Shown piece by piece: positions 30,276-41,064 of a stretch of DNA of 64,000 bases (its first letter is position 1; each line of letters begins with the position of its first letter). A program made the translations under genes and the position numbers. Under the pieces are notes generated by a model. It saw only the letters and a list, made by a program, of their open reading frames with translations, did no database searches and was not told the DNA's origin. The DNA is from Methylobacillus glycogenes JCM 2850 (GTDB lineage Bacteria; Pseudomonadota; Gammaproteobacteria; Burkholderiales; Methylophilaceae): assembly GCF_000617925.1 (NCBI RefSeq), contig NZ_BAMT01000011.1, forward strand, positions 33,883 to 97,882, read 5' to 3'.

Positions 30276-31309
30276 TATGCCGCCAGTGCCTCGCCATCAG
30301 TGGCGGCGGCATCTTCTGGCGCGTACTGCAGGCGCAGATCGCGTTGCTTGAGTTCGCCAAAGAAATCGTTGATGGACTGTAGTTGTTCTTCCACAGTCTG
30401 TAACTGGTTCATGTGGTGCCTGAAATTGGCAGAACCCACCAGGCCCTTGGTATACCAGGAGATATGCTTGCGCGCGACGCGCATGCCAGTCAGCTCGCCA
30501 TAGAAGTCATAGAGGTCGTGGATATGCTCCAGCATGACCTGATGAATTTCATCTACCTCGGGGGCGGGCAAGTGCTCGCCAGTGGCGAGGAAGTGTTCGG
30601 TTTCACGGAAAATCCAGGGGCGGCCCTGGGCGGCGCGACCTATCATCACCGCATCGGCCTTGGTGTAATCCAGCACAAATTTGGCTTTTTCTGGCGTGGT
30701 GATATCGCCATTGGCAATCAGGGGGATATTGATCGCCTGTTTAACCGCGGCAATGGTGTCGTACTCGGCATCGCCCATATACAAACAGGCGCGGGTGCGG
30801 CCATGCATGGCCAGCGCTTGCACGCCTATGTCTTCAGCCATTTTGGCTACGGCGATGGCGTTGCGGTTGTTCTTGTCCCAGCCTGTGCGTATCTTCAGGG
30901 TCACTGGCACATCCACAGCAGCCACCACTGCCTTGAGGATTTGCGCAACCAGCGGCTCGTCCTTGAGCAGGGCAGAGCCTGCCATGACGTTACAGATTTT
31001 CTTGGCAGGACAGCCCATGTTGATATCGATGATCTGCGCGCCGTTATCCACATTGTGCTTGGCGGCTTCGGCCATCATCTTGGGGTCGGCACCTGCGATT
31101 TGCACCGAGATCGGGTCTACTTCGCCTTCATGGTTGGCGCGGCGCAGGGTTTTGGCGCTGCCATAGAGCAGGGAGTTGGAGGTCACCATCTCGCTGACAG
31201 CCAGACCTGCGCCCATTTTCTTGCAGAGCACGCGGAAAGGCCTGTCGGTCACACCCGCCATGGGAGCGACGACCAGATTGTTCTTCAGCTTGTAGGAACC
31301 GATTTGCAC
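30275..31309 (-). CDS. dusB: tRNA-dihydrouridine synthase B
   Basis: FMN-dependent reductase that makes dihydrouridine in tRNA. GTG at 31309 is preferred: it gives (M)QIGSYKLKNNLVVAPMAGVTDRPFR, aligned with known DusB starts. The ATG at 31375 would add 22 non-conserved residues. Motifs are GCPAKKICNVMAGSALL with the catalytic cysteine, LKIRTGWD and MHGRTRACLYMGDA. 344 residues. First gene of dusB-fis. Confidence 0.93.
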   Translation of the reverse strand: MQIGSYKLKNNLVVAPMAGVTDRPFRVLCKKMGAGLAVSEMVTSNSLLYGSAKTLRRANHEGEVDPISVQIAGADPKMMAEAAKHNVDNGAQIIDINMGCPAKKICNVMAGSALLKDEPLVAQILKAVVAAVDVPVTLKIRTGWDKNNRNAIAVAKMAEDIGVQALAMHGRTRACLYMGDAEYDTIAAVKQAINIPLIANGDITTPEKAKFVLDYTKADAVMIGRAAQGRPWIFRETEHFLATGEHLPAPEVDEIHQVMLEHIHDLYDFYGELTGMRVARKHISWYTKGLVGSANFRHHMNQLQTVEEQLQSINDFFGELKQRDLRLQYAPEDAAATDGEALAA

Positions 31310-31600
31310 CTGACTATAACCGTATTGTTGGCGTGGAAAAGCTGCCCATTTTATATGCAAACCATGGCAGAACAAAGCACATATTGCGGCGATTTGCGGC
31401 GGTGCTAGGCTGCTGCTGCCTTGGTAACACGATGTTTTACTTTAAGTTGTAGTCTTAAGCTTATGCCTGGATTGTGCTTGTGACATGCCTTTGTTGAGTA
31501 AGCCTATCTGTGTGGCTAAGCGCTTGAGCAGGCGAGCGAGCTAGAGTTTAAGCCTGAGCTTGAGCAAGGCATTCACCCTATGCTGCCGCCTGCTGCTGGC

Positions 31601-33559
31601 TTAATTCAACCTGAACACCGACACCGCCTTGATCAATTGCTGCGCCTGCTCATCCAGCGAGTGCGCCGCAGCCATGGCTTCTTCTACCAGAGCGGCGTTT
31701 TGCTGCGTCACCTCATCCATGGAGGTAATGGCGATATTGATCTGCTGTATGCCTGTGCTTTGCTCCTCAGACGCATGCGCAATCTCGCGCATGATGGTAG
31801 AAACCCGTTGCACTGCCTCCACAACTTCTACCATGGCCGTGCCTGCCCCTGTCACCTGGCGTGAACCCTGGCCTATCTTGCTCACGGATTCATCAATCAA
31901 GTGCTTGATCTCCTTGGCGGCACTGGCGCTGCGCTGGGCCAGGCTGCGTACCTCTTGTGCGACCACGGCAAAACCACGGCCTTGCTCACCAGCCCGTGCT
32001 GCTTCCACAGCAGCATTTAGCGCCAGAATATTGGTTTGGAAGGCAATGCCTTCGATCACGGCGGTAATTTCGGACATCTTGCGTGATTCTTCGGTGATCT
32101 GCTGCATGGTGCCCACGGCGGCCGTGACCGTGCTGCTGGCCTGCTCAGCAGCGCTGGAAGCCTGCGCCGCCAGTTGATTAGCGTTGCGCGCGCTTTCGGT
32201 GTTCTGGCTCACGGTGGAGGTGAGCTCTTCCACGCTGGCGGCGGTTTCTTCCAGCGAGGCGGCCTGGTTTTCGGTGCGGCTGGAGAGGTCACTATTGCCT
32301 AGCGCAATCTCGGAAGAAGCCGTTGAAACATATTCACTGCTGGCGCGGATATTGGCGACAATGCCATGCAGCTTGTCCTGCATCAGCTTCATGGCATAGA
32401 GCATGCTGTTGTTATCACCGGGCTTGAGGTCTACGCGGGTGCTAAGGTTGCCATCGGCAATCTGCTGCGCCAGCACGGCGGCATCGGCAGGCTCACCGCC
32501 TATGGGGCGTATCACCATGCGGTCTATCAGCATGCCCAGGGCCAACGACACCAGCACCACACTCAAAATGCCGATGATAATGGCGGTGTTGCGTAGCTGG
32601 GTGACGCCAGCAAGGATATTGTCCTTGGGTACGACGATGGCCAAGGACCAGGGGGTGGTGCTCAAACCCAGTTGTATGGGCTGGAAGATGCGCAACACCT
32701 TGGTATTCAGCACTGGGTCATGGCTTTCATCTTCATAGGGCTTGCCTTCGAGCACGGCTTGTTTCACCTGCTGCCAGTTTTTGTCTTGCGCCTGCTGCAC
32801 CAGCGGCTTGCCAACATTCTGCGCATCGCGGTCACCCACATATAAACCCTGGTTGGAGAGCAGGCTGGCAAACCCGGTTTCATAAGGCTTGATTTTGGCG
32901 ATGCGCTGCTGGAATTCCGATAACAAAATATCCACGCCAGCCACACCCACCACCACGCCATTTCTGCGGATAGGCACGGCCATGCTGGTGATCAGCACTT
33001 TTTTGCCGCCTATCTCATATTCATAAGGCTCTAGCAGGGTTTCCTTGCCGCTGTTGCGTGCCAGCAGATAGTAATCGCCCGCGCCTGGGGTGGTGTAATC
33101 GGTGAGGGCGGTGACCTCGGCCTTGCCGTCTGGCCTGTTCCAATAGGGCAGGTAGCGGCCAGTGGCGTCTGTGCCGGGCTGGTTGATGAATTCACTGTCT
33201 TTACCATCAAAGGCGTTAGGCTCCCAGATGGTCCACACGCCAATCAGGTTGCTATTGCCCTCCAGCACACGCTTCAACATGCTATCGGCCAGTTTGCGGT
33301 TGGCATAACCCGCGCCGTGCAGGCCCTCTAAAGATTGCGCCAGTGTACGGGCGGCATCAAACGCTGAATCCACCTCGGATTTCACTTCAAACGCATATTC
33401 ACGCGACAAAGCCTGGGTGTAATCCAGGGCAGAAGCCTGTTGTAGTTTGGAGGCTTTGTACGTGAGCAGGGAAATGGTGAGGCCGAAGCCAGCGACGATC
33501 AGTAAAGTGACGATCAGCAGGACTTTGCTACGTAGGGACAACTGGTGGAATGCTTGCAT
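31601..33559 (-). CDS. Methyl-accepting chemotaxis protein with Cache sensor
   Basis: 652 residues. An N-terminal membrane helix ([20 protein letters not shown]) is followed by a periplasmic dCache-type sensor (about 35-300) with a [16 protein letters not shown] segment and [15 protein letters not shown]. Then come a second membrane helix (about 325-345), a HAMP domain, and a long coiled-coil signalling domain with the conserved hairpin tip [32 protein letters not shown]. It lacks a C-terminal CheR-tether pentapeptide. The ligand is unknown. The flanking 31310-31600 shows no gene. Confidence 0.92.
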   Translation of the reverse strand: MQAFHQLSLRSKVLLIVTLLIVAGFGLTISLLTYKASKLQQASALDYTQALSREYAFEVKSEVDSAFDAARTLAQSLEGLHGAGYANRKLADSMLKRVLEGNSNLIGVWTIWEPNAFDGKDSEFINQPGTDATGRYLPYWNRPDGKAEVTALTDYTTPGAGDYYLLARNSGKETLLEPYEYEIGGKKVLITSMAVPIRRNGVVVGVAGVDILLSEFQQRIAKIKPYETGFASLLSNQGLYVGDRDAQNVGKPLVQQAQDKNWQQVKQAVLEGKPYEDESHDPVLNTKVLRIFQPIQLGLSTTPWSLAIVVPKDNILAGVTQLRNTAIIIGILSVVLVSLALGMLIDRMVIRPIGGEPADAAVLAQQIADGNLSTRVDLKPGDNNSMLYAMKLMQDKLHGIVANIRASSEYVSTASSEIALGNSDLSSRTENQAASLEETAASVEELTSTVSQNTESARNANQLAAQASSAAEQASSTVTAAVGTMQQITEESRKMSEITAVIEGIAFQTNILALNAAVEAARAGEQGRGFAVVAQEVRSLAQRSASAAKEIKHLIDESVSKIGQGSRQVTGAGTAMVEVVEAVQRVSTIMREIAHASEEQSTGIQQINIAITSMDEVTQQNAALVEEAMAAAHSLDEQAQQLIKAVSVFRLN

Positions 33560-33652
33560 GATCTCAGGTGTGGATTAAAGACAAGTGATCTTAAGCAAAG
33601 ACTATTCCTAGTGCTAGCCTATACCAGCATGACTTTGCGCGTGTCATGCACT

Positions 33653-33676
33653 AACTTGGCGCTTAAGCGCCAAGTT
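33653..33676. other. 24-bp perfect palindrome between two minus-strand genes
   Basis: AACTTGGCGC-TTAA-GCGCCAAGTT is self-complementary end to end. It sits between the start of the chemoreceptor gene and the end of the ykgJ-like gene. No T-run follows on the minus strand, so it could be a regulator operator or a weak terminator. Confidence 0.4.
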
Positions 33677-33739
33677 GCCCACTGCACTGCCCCATTATTG
33701 GGCTGGGCTCATGATTTTTGAATGAGTGTTGAATAAGTG

Positions 33740-34000
33740 CTAAGGCGCTGTGGCTTGTTCCAGCTGGGTGAGCCAGAGCAAGGCGTGCTGATTGTTGCTG
33801 CCACACATATCCTGGCTAGGCTGCAGCGAGGCGCAGACTGCAGGACGTGTAGGTTGACCAAAAATCAGGCAGCGGTTATCTGCATCCAGCTGCACGCAGC
33901 GCTGGCCTGCGGGCTTGCCCAAAGGCATGCCGGGGATAGGGCTGGAGATGGAGGGCGCAATGCAACATGCACCGCAACTGGGGCGGCAGTCTAGGCTCAT
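33740..34000 (-). CDS. YkgJ-type cysteine-cluster protein
   Basis: 86 residues from [13 protein letters not shown]. It has the conserved cysteine cluster [13 protein letters not shown], then [14 protein letters not shown] and [16 protein letters not shown], which fits the CxxCxxCC zinc/iron-binding YkgJ family. Function is unknown. It starts 7 bp after the CinA-like gene ends, so the two are probably co-transcribed. The upstream in-frame ATG at 34099 would lie inside the CinA-like gene and is rejected. Confidence 0.78.
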   Translation of the reverse strand: MSLDCRPSCGACCIAPSISSPIPGMPLGKPAGQRCVQLDADNRCLIFGQPTRPAVCASLQPSQDMCGSNNQHALLWLTQLEQATAP

Positions 34001-34007
34001 ACTGGGT

Positions 34008-34768
34008 TTATTTTTCTGCGGATATCGCTTGCCAGGGGAATCCGGCGCTATCCAAAGCTTGTTGCAGGTATTCCATGGCAGCCTGGGCCTGCTCAGCATT
34101 GCCCTTGACGCCTAGCTCTATGGTACGGCGTGTATCCAGACGCGGCAGGCTGAACAGCTTGAGGCTGGGATGTTGTGTCAGGATGTGCTGCATTAAATCC
34201 AGCAATTGGCTCTCGCCCGCATCAAACACCAAGATAGAAACTTCATGCTGGGCATGCTGATGAAACAGGGCGGAGTAATAGGTATCCAATATCCATGCAC
34301 TCATGGGCCAGGCCATTTCTGGAAAGCCAGGCATGAAGTAATGACTGCCCAGCGCAAAGCCTGGCACGCGATTGACTGGGTTGGGGATTAGAGCGGCGTT
34401 TTCAGGAAAGTCTGCCATCAGCACGCGCTTGGGGTAGGCTTCAGCGCCAAAGCGGGCTTCTATCTCGGCCACCGCGCCGGGATGGCGCGCGATGTTGAGG
34501 CCTGCGGCTTCTGCGGCGGCCTGCCGCGTCTGGTCATCCGGGGTGGCGCCTATGCCGCCAAAACAAAACACGATGTCCTGGCTTTGCATGCTACGGCGCA
34601 ATGTGGCGGCAATTTGTGCACGGTCATCACCCAGATATTCTGCCCAGGCCAAGGCCAGGCCGCGCTCACTCAGCAGGCTGATGAGCTTTGCCAGATGGCC
34701 ATCCTGCGTTTGCCTGAAAGTATTTCGTCACCAATAATAATGGCGCCAAAGCGTGGTGGGGTGCTCAT
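34008..34768 (-). CDS. CinA-like / molybdopterin-binding domain protein, frameshifted
   Basis: About 253 residues after repair. The true N-terminus starts at 34768 ([20 protein letters not shown]). One base is lost near 34710, after which the frame continues [27 protein letters not shown]. The core has [13 protein letters not shown] (the MoCF/MogA-like loop) and [11 protein letters not shown]. It matches the stand-alone competence/damage-inducible CinA N-terminal domain family. The enzymatic role of these short forms is uncertain. Confidence 0.82.
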
Positions 34769-34896
34769 GCGCGATGTCCTGCTAGGCTTGTTGCCAAAAT
34801 GTGGGGTGCAGACGAGGCATGAAAAGCGGGAGTAAAATACGACTTGTCACTAATATTTCTCACTAGAATGTCTATCACTGACTTAAGACTTATCGC

Positions 34897-35097
34897 ATGA
34901 GTGTAACCAATAATCCCGACGACGAAACGCTGTGCTTTTGCAGCGGCACCAAGCGTGGACAGATACGCAGGTTGTATCTCGCTGGCATGAGCATGCAGGA
35001 GATTGCCGAGCAGACCGGAGCGCTGACTGGCTGCGGCGGTTGCGAATGGGAAATTGAGTATTTTCTCAAGGAGCTGGATAGCCAGCGCTCTGCCTAG
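34897..35097 (+). CDS. Bacterioferritin-associated ferredoxin-like [2Fe-2S] protein
   Basis: 66 residues with the Bfd-type cysteine pattern: LCFCSGTKRGQI near the N-terminus and GALTGCGGCEWEI later (C-x-C ... C-x-x-C). It would bind a [2Fe-2S] cluster and may help release iron from bacterioferritin. No bacterioferritin gene is adjacent. The start lacks a strong ribosome-binding site. Confidence 0.78.
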   Translation: MSVTNNPDDETLCFCSGTKRGQIRRLYLAGMSMQEIAEQTGALTGCGGCEWEIEYFLKELDSQRSA

Positions 35098-35193
35098 GGC
35101 TAAGGCTGGCCCTTGAGCTAGTGCGGTTTTCAGGCATGACTGCCATGCCTGCGCTAGTCCAGAGACATTCTGTGGACTCAGCCCCAGCATGGC

Positions 35194-37932
35194 TTAGTGC
35201 GCCTCTTCCCAGTTCGGGCCTACGCCCACTTCCGCCAGCAAGGGCACATCCAGCTTGGCTACTTGCTGCATCAGCAATGGTAGTTGGGCTTGCACCAGTT
35301 CCAATTCGCTCTCAGGCACTTCCAGCACCAGTTCATCGTGTACCTGCATGATGATTTTGCTGTGCAGCTTTTCTTTGCTCAGCCAACTATCCACCGCAAT
35401 CATCGCCAGCTTAATCAGGTCTGCCGCCGTGCCTTGCATGGGCGCATTGATTGCCGCACGCTCAGCGCCAGCGCGGCGCATGCCGTTGGGGCTGTTGATT
35501 TCCGGCACCCATAGCCTGCGGCCAAAGAGGGTTTCAACATAGCCTTTGTCTTTGGCTTGTTCGCGCGTGTCGTTCATATAGGCGCGTACGCCGGGGTAGC
35601 GCGCAAAATAGCGTTCTATATAACTTTGCGCGGCGCTGCGCTCGATATTGAGGTTTTGCGCCAGGCCAAATGCGCTCATGCCGTAAATCAGGCCAAAGTT
35701 GATGACCTTGGCATAACGGCGCTGCTCGCTGCTTACCTCGCTGCGCTCCACGCCAAAAATTTCGGCAGCGGTGGCACGGTGAATATCCTCGCCCTTGGCA
35801 AAGGCATCCAGTAGGCCTTCATCCTGAGAAAGGTGCGCCATGATGCGTAGCTCAATCTGCGAATAGTCAGCCGAAATGATCTTGCTGCCAGCCGGGGCAA
35901 TAAAAGCCTGGCGTATGCGCCTACCCTCGGCGGTGCGCACCGGAATGTTTTGCAGATTAGGCTCTGAACTGGCCAGGCGGCCAGTGATGGCCACGGCCTG
36001 GCTATAGCTGGTGTGTACGCGGCCAGTGCTAGTGTTGATCATGCGTGGCAGCTTGTCGGTATAGGTCGATTTGAGCTTAGCCAGGCCGCGATATTCCAGA
36101 ATCACCTTGGGCAGCGGGTAGTCCAGCGCCAGTTCCTGCAACACATCTTCATCGGTGGAAGGTGCGCCGCTAGGGGTTTTTTTCAAAGGCTTGATGCCCA
36201 GCTTGCCAAACAGTATCTCCTGCAATTGCTTGGGAGAGCCGAGGTTGAAAGGCTGGCCTGCGATTTCATAGGCTTGCTGTTCTAGCGTCAGGAGTTTTTG
36301 CCCTATTTCATGGCTTTGCGCGTGCATGAGCTGCGGGTCTATCAGCACACCGTTGCGCTCTATGGTGTAGAGAATATCCAGCACGGGCATTTCTATCTGG
36401 CGATACACATGTTGCAGTTTGTCATCGGCTTCTAGTTGCGGGTACAGACCCTGGTGCAGTTGCAGGGTGATATCGGCATCTTCAGCCGCATAATCGCTGG
36501 CGGTGCTGATTTCAACCTGGCTGAACGGAACTTGCTTGGCACCCTTGCCCGCTACTTCTTCATAGGTGATGGTCTTGACGCCGAGGTGGCGCATGGCCAG
36601 CTCATCCATGCCATGGCCTCTGTGGCTTTCCAGCACATAGGATTGCAGCATGGTGTCGTGGCGTATGCCTTGCAGCGCTATGCCGTGATTGGCAAACACA
36701 TGCTTGTCGTATTTGAGGTTCTGGCCCAGCTTGGGCAGGCTGGCATCTTCCAGCAGCGGCTTGAGTTGTGCCAGCACTTCATCCAGCTTGAGCTGCTCGG
36801 GCGCGCCCGCGTAGTCATGCGTGAGCGGCAGGTAGGCGGCCTTGCCAGCCTCTACCGAGAAGGAGATACCAACCAGCTTGGCCTGTAGTGGGTCCAGGCT
36901 GGTGGTTTCGGTGTCTATGCAAATCAGTGGTGCAGCTTTGAGCAGCAACAGCCATTTATCCAGTGCTGCCTGGGTGGTGATGGTCTCGAATTGCCTGTCG
37001 GTCACCGCGGCGGCGGCAAACAGGTCGCCATTGCCAGCAGATGAAGTGGGCGCGCTTACTGGGCTTGCAGCCTGGCTTACGCCAGCGTCAGCATCCAGCT
37101 CACGACGCCAGGTCTTGAAGTCATTGTGTTCGTAAAGTGCGGCCAGTGTGGCTGTATCAGCGGGCTGGCTGACCAGATCGGTGATGACATGTGGTAGATC
37201 GAGCTTGCAGCGTATGGTGATCAGCTCACGGCCAGTAGGCAGCCAGGGCAGGGCGCGGCGCAGGTTTTCACCCACTACGCCTGTGATGCTGGCTGCGTTT
37301 TGCATGATGTTGTCCAGCGAGCCATGTTGCAGCAGCCATTTGACCGCAGTCTTGGGGCCTACTTTTTCCACGCCGGGCACGTTGTCTACGCTGTCGCCTA
37401 TCAGGGTCAAGTAATCAATGATCAAGTTGGGCGGAATGCCAAACTTGGCTTCAACGCCTGCCTCATCCAGCACTTCATTGCTCATGGTGTTGATCAGCTT
37501 GACCTGGGGTGAAACCAGTTGCGCCATGTCTTTATCGCCCGTGGAGATTACCACTTGCATGCCTTGCTGTTCGGCCTGTTTGGCCAGGCAGCCGATGACG
37601 TCATCGGCTTCTACACCTTCTATCATCAGCAAGGGCCAGCCCATGGCCTTGATGGCCGCATGCAGCGGGGCAATCTGCTGCCCTAAGTCGTCCGGCATGG
37701 GCGGGCGGTTGGCCTTGTATTCTGCGTAGATGTCATCACGAAAGGTTTTTCCCTTTGCATCAAACACACAGGCGCTATAATCGGCCGGGAAGTCCTTGTG
37801 CAGGCGGCGTAGCATATTGAGTACGCCATAGAGTGCGCCTGTAGGTTCACCTGACTTGTTACGGAGGTCGGGCAGTGCATGGAAGGCGCGGTAGAGATAC
37901 GACGACCCGTCTACTAATAACAATGTTTTCAT
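35194..37932 (-). CDS. polA: DNA polymerase I
   Basis: 912 residues, intact; start at MKTLLLVDGSSYLYRAFHAL (37932). The N-terminal 5'-3' exonuclease domain is followed by a 3'-5' proofreading domain that keeps its first motif (CIDTETTSLDP). The polymerase domain has SADYSQIELRIMAHLS, RRYAKVINFGLIYGMS and the C motif QVHDELVLEVP. It acts in Okazaki-fragment processing and repair. The divergent LOG gene starts only 19 bp away, so the two promoters must overlap the genes. Confidence 0.96.
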   Translation of the reverse strand: MKTLLLVDGSSYLYRAFHALPDLRNKSGEPTGALYGVLNMLRRLHKDFPADYSACVFDAKGKTFRDDIYAEYKANRPPMPDDLGQQIAPLHAAIKAMGWPLLMIEGVEADDVIGCLAKQAEQQGMQVVISTGDKDMAQLVSPQVKLINTMSNEVLDEAGVEAKFGIPPNLIIDYLTLIGDSVDNVPGVEKVGPKTAVKWLLQHGSLDNIMQNAASITGVVGENLRRALPWLPTGRELITIRCKLDLPHVITDLVSQPADTATLAALYEHNDFKTWRRELDADAGVSQAASPVSAPTSSAGNGDLFAAAAVTDRQFETITTQAALDKWLLLLKAAPLICIDTETTSLDPLQAKLVGISFSVEAGKAAYLPLTHDYAGAPEQLKLDEVLAQLKPLLEDASLPKLGQNLKYDKHVFANHGIALQGIRHDTMLQSYVLESHRGHGMDELAMRHLGVKTITYEEVAGKGAKQVPFSQVEISTASDYAAEDADITLQLHQGLYPQLEADDKLQHVYRQIEMPVLDILYTIERNGVLIDPQLMHAQSHEIGQKLLTLEQQAYEIAGQPFNLGSPKQLQEILFGKLGIKPLKKTPSGAPSTDEDVLQELALDYPLPKVILEYRGLAKLKSTYTDKLPRMINTSTGRVHTSYSQAVAITGRLASSEPNLQNIPVRTAEGRRIRQAFIAPAGSKIISADYSQIELRIMAHLSQDEGLLDAFAKGEDIHRATAAEIFGVERSEVSSEQRRYAKVINFGLIYGMSAFGLAQNLNIERSAAQSYIERYFARYPGVRAYMNDTREQAKDKGYVETLFGRRLWVPEINSPNGMRRAGAERAAINAPMQGTAADLIKLAMIAVDSWLSKEKLHSKIIMQVHDELVLEVPESELELVQAQLPLLMQQVAKLDVPLLAEVGVGPNWEEAH

Positions 37933-37951
37933 CTTGATAGTGTGGAACCTT

Positions 37952-38682
37952 ATGTCAGCTGCAAAAAAACTTCCCAAGATCCTGGATCCAGAATTACCGA
38001 ACAAGAAATACTCGGCGCGTGAATCGTGGCGGGCTTTCGAGATTATGGCAGAATTCGTTGAAGCCACCGAACGCATGAAGGAAATCACGCCTGCGGTGTC
38101 CATCTTCGGTAGTGCCCGCACCCCGCCTGATCATCCCTATTACAAACTCACTGAGGAAATTGCCCGTCTGCTCTCGGACGCAGGTTTTAGTGTGATTTCC
38201 GGCGGCGGCCCCGGCATTATGGAAGCCGCCAACAAGGGCGCTTTTCATGGCAAGTCGCCCAGCATAGGGCTGAATATCGAATTGCCGCATGAGCAAAAGG
38301 GCAATGAGTTTCAGGATATCAGCCAGAATTTCCAGCATTTCTTTATGCGCAAGGTGATGTTTGTTAAATACGCCTCGGCCTATGTGGTGATGCCGGGTGG
38401 CTTTGGCACGCTGGATGAGCTGATGGAAGCACTGACGCTGATTCAAACCGCCAAGACTCGACGCATCCCCATTATTCTGGTGCACGAGCCTTTCTGGCGC
38501 GGCATGCTGGCCTGGTTCCGCGATACCCTGATTGCACAGGGCATGGCTTCACCTGGGATATGGATTTGATACAAGTCATAGACAAGCCACATGAGGTGGT
38601 CGAGGCTATCTTCAAGCACTATGAAACCCGTGGTTTCGAGCCTTCGCCTGCCGAGCAGCAGATCATGCAGTTCTATCTCTAG
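37952..38682 (+). CDS. LOG family protein (nucleotide 5'-monophosphate nucleosidase type), frameshifted
   Basis: About 243 residues after repair. The Rossmann-like domain has VSIFGSARTPPDHPYY, ISGGGPGIMEAANKGA and the catalytic PGGFGTLDE motif of the LOG/lysine-decarboxylase-like family (TIGR00730). One base is lost near 38556, where the text should read SPEDMDLIQVIDKP, and the true stop is at 38680-38682. Family members hydrolyse nucleoside monophosphates to free bases; the substrate here is not known. Confidence 0.85.
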
Positions 38683-38712
38683 CGCGACAGCTGGGTGAAA
38701 TAAAGCGCAGCA

Positions 38713-38754
38713 AAAAGGTGATTTGTGTTGCTTTATGGCAACAAATCACCTTTT
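38713..38754 (+). terminator. Intrinsic terminator after the LOG gene
   Basis: A long hairpin (AAAAGGTGATTTG with AAATCACCTTTT, extended by TTGC/GCAA over a 2-nt bulge) ends in a short T-run. Confidence 0.75.
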
Positions 38755-38889
38755 GGCAGGGGGCGTGATTTGGTAGAATTGCGCGTGATAAGGTCTGATT
38801 AAGCATCATCCCTTTTAAGCATCATCCCTTCAGCGTCTCGTGTGAACGAGACATACGACTTACCAGAATCTAGAAAACCAGAGGTTATC

Positions 38890-39228
38890 ATGCGTATCTC
38901 CAGAAGTTTACCGATGTTGGCCTTGCTGCTGCCGCTGATAGCCTTTGCTGCGGACATCCCCAAGGATCTCGAGCCTTTGCCTGAGGCACCACCACCACCC
39001 GCAGGTATGGAGGGTGAAAACCCCGAGCCTGAAGTCACCATCACCAAAAAAGGTGCCGATACCATTGAGGAATACCGTATCAATGGAGAGCTTTATATGA
39101 TGAAGGTGACGCCTGCCACCGGGGTGCCCTACTATCTGACCAAAGACGATCAGAACGCAGGATGGGCGCGTAGTGAGGGTGTGGGCGCACCTATCAGCAT
39201 CCCCAAGTGGGTTTTGTTCCGCTTCTGA
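38890..39228 (+). CDS. DUF2782 family exported protein
   Basis: 112 residues. It starts at MRISRSLPM with AGAGG upstream and has a signal peptide ending in IAFA. The mature part is acidic and proline-rich at first (LPEAPPPPAGMEGENPEPEVTI). The DUF2782 core follows: GADTIEEYRINGELYMMKVTP then YYLTKDD. Function unknown; it is commonly found upstream of thrB or polA in betaproteobacteria. Confidence 0.85.
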   Translation: MRISRSLPMLALLLPLIAFAADIPKDLEPLPEAPPPPAGMEGENPEPEVTITKKGADTIEEYRINGELYMMKVTPATGVPYYLTKDDQNAGWARSEGVGAPISIPKWVLFRF

Positions 39229-39299
39229 TTTATAGCAACCTAATGCACAAGAGGGCTAGCCAGCCTCTTGCCACATTCAAGCACAGCACTGAATTACCT

Positions 39300-40259
39300 A
39301 TGTCCGTATTCACCACCGTTACACCTGAGCAAATGCAGCAATGGCTCAAGGACTATGCCCTGGGCGAGTTCCTGGATCTGCAGGGCATAGCATCGGGCAT
39401 TACCAATACCAATTACTTCCTCACCACCTCTAGCGGGCGCTATGTGCTGACCTTGTTTGAGGAGCATAGCGCTGAGGAATTGCCTTACTTTTTAGACCTC
39501 ATGACGCATCTGGCGGAGCGCGGCATTGCTTGCCCGCATCCGGTAAAGAATATTCATGGTCAGGCTCTGGGCAGCCTCAATGGCAAACCTGCGGCGCTGG
39601 TGAGCTGCCTGGCGGGCAAGTCGCTGGAGCAACCCCAGCCCGTGCACTGCGCCGAAATTGGCGATGTGCTGGCACGCATGCATATTGCCGGAGCCAGTTT
39701 CACCGCCAATATGCGTAATCTGCGCTGCGCCGAATGGCGCAAGAGCACAGCCGCCAGGGTAAGCCCGCTGCTGGATGAAGCCAACCGTGACATGCTGCAG
39801 GCGCAGCTGAGCTTTGAACAGAGCTTTGATGCCAGCCAGTTGCCGCATGGCGTGATTCACGCTGATTTGTTCCGCGACAATGTGCTCATGGATGGCGATA
39901 AGCTGGGTGGGCTGATTGATTTTTACTATGCCTGCAATGATGTGCTGCTGTATGACGTGGCGATTGCGGTGAATGACTGGTGCGTAAATGAAGATGGCAC
40001 GCTGGATTACGCCAGAGTACAAGCCTTGTTGAGCGCTTACCATGCCGTGCGTCCGCTGAGTGAGGCCGAGCACACTGCCTGGCCAGGCATGCTGCGCATT
40101 GCGGCCACACGCTTCTGGCTTTCACGCCTTAATGATCTGCATTTCCCGCAGGCGGGTGAACTCACACACGCCAAGGACCCACGCTATTTCGAGCGCATTC
40201 TGCGCAATAGCATTGAGCACAGTGCCGCTATTTACCACCATTGGGTAGGCCAATCATGA
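39300..40259 (+). CDS. thrB: Homoserine kinase (ThrB type II, APH fold)
   Basis: 319 residues from MSVFTTVTPEQMQQWL. It phosphorylates homoserine on the way to threonine. It is of the aminoglycoside-phosphotransferase-like class, with GITNTNYFLTTSSGRYVLTLFE, the catalytic loop GVIHADLFRDNVLMDGDKL and GLIDFYYACND. Its stop overlaps the start of the next gene (ATGA). Intact. Confidence 0.93.
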   Translation: MSVFTTVTPEQMQQWLKDYALGEFLDLQGIASGITNTNYFLTTSSGRYVLTLFEEHSAEELPYFLDLMTHLAERGIACPHPVKNIHGQALGSLNGKPAALVSCLAGKSLEQPQPVHCAEIGDVLARMHIAGASFTANMRNLRCAEWRKSTAARVSPLLDEANRDMLQAQLSFEQSFDASQLPHGVIHADLFRDNVLMDGDKLGGLIDFYYACNDVLLYDVAIAVNDWCVNEDGTLDYARVQALLSAYHAVRPLSEAEHTAWPGMLRIAATRFWLSRLNDLHFPQAGELTHAKDPRYFERILRNSIEHSAAIYHHWVGQS

Positions 40260-41050
40260 GTGAATCTATGCAAGGCAAACCCGGCTTGTTTGCGCAGGTG
40301 AATACCTGGTTACGTGAAATTCTTCAGCTGTTCCGCAAGGCACCGGGCAAATGGATGCTGCTGGGCTTGGCGCATGTATTTCTCTTTGTCATGATTCCTG
40401 GCCTGCTGGGCATCAAGTTTATTTCCTTCCTGCTGCTGCCCACCTTCCTGGCCATTGTCATGGGCTTTTACCGCAATGCCGATCAAGGGCTTTATGCCGA
40501 TTTGGGCGATTTGCTCAATGAAGTCAAACCCACGTTCCGCAAATTGCTCTCGCTGGGTGCCATTTGTGTGTTCTATGTGTTTTTGATCAATTTGCTGACC
40601 GCCGATGATGCGACGCGCTTGCAGGAGTTTGCCAAGGCCGAGCCTAGTGCCGAAGAAATGATGGCGCAGTTTGGCCCGGTGTTTTTGAAGCTGATGCTGT
40701 TGCTCTTGCCGCTGGTGCTGCTGATCTGGTTTTCACCCATGCTGGTGGCTTACCAGCAGTACTCGGTGATACGCGCTATCAAATCCAGCCTGGCTGCCGT
40801 GATTCAATACCTGCTGCCGCTGTTGCTGACCTGGTTGGGCGTCACCTTGATCATCATGTTGAGCATGACCCTGAGTGGGGTGCTGGTGGCGATTGTTTCG
40901 GCGTTTTCTAGCCAGGTGGGCGGCTTGCTGATGTTGGTGCTGGTGTTTAGTTGCATGCTGCTGGCAAGCGCACTGATGTTTGCTTTCCAGTACATCAGCA
41001 ATCGTGACATTTTCCGCGTACCGCCTGCGGTAGTGCAGGAAGAACTCTAG
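40256..41050 (+). CDS. Multi-span inner-membrane protein (BPSS1780-like family)
   Basis: 264 residues from MSESMQGKPG, translationally coupled to thrB by a 4-bp overlap. About six hydrophobic segments are visible, including MLLGLAHVFLFVMIPGLLGI and LLLLPLVLLIWFSPMLVAY. The sequence fits a betaproteobacterial family of uncharacterised membrane proteins, typically beside thrB/polA. No catalytic motif is visible. Confidence 0.75.
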   Translation: MSESMQGKPGLFAQVNTWLREILQLFRKAPGKWMLLGLAHVFLFVMIPGLLGIKFISFLLLPTFLAIVMGFYRNADQGLYADLGDLLNEVKPTFRKLLSLGAICVFYVFLINLLTADDATRLQEFAKAEPSAEEMMAQFGPVFLKLMLLLLPLVLLIWFSPMLVAYQQYSVIRAIKSSLAAVIQYLLPLLLTWLGVTLIIMLSMTLSGVLVAIVSAFSSQVGGLLMLVLVFSCMLLASALMFAFQYISNRDIFRVPPAVVQEEL

Positions 41051-41064
41051 CCTGATAATGGCAT

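Noticed and set aside
30413..31408. Long plus-strand frame (331 codons) opposite dusB
   Set aside because: Antisense shadow of dusB with no recognisable domain.
33653..33676. Palindrome as intrinsic terminator
   Set aside because: It lacks a T-run in either direction, so it is listed only as a palindrome of unknown role.
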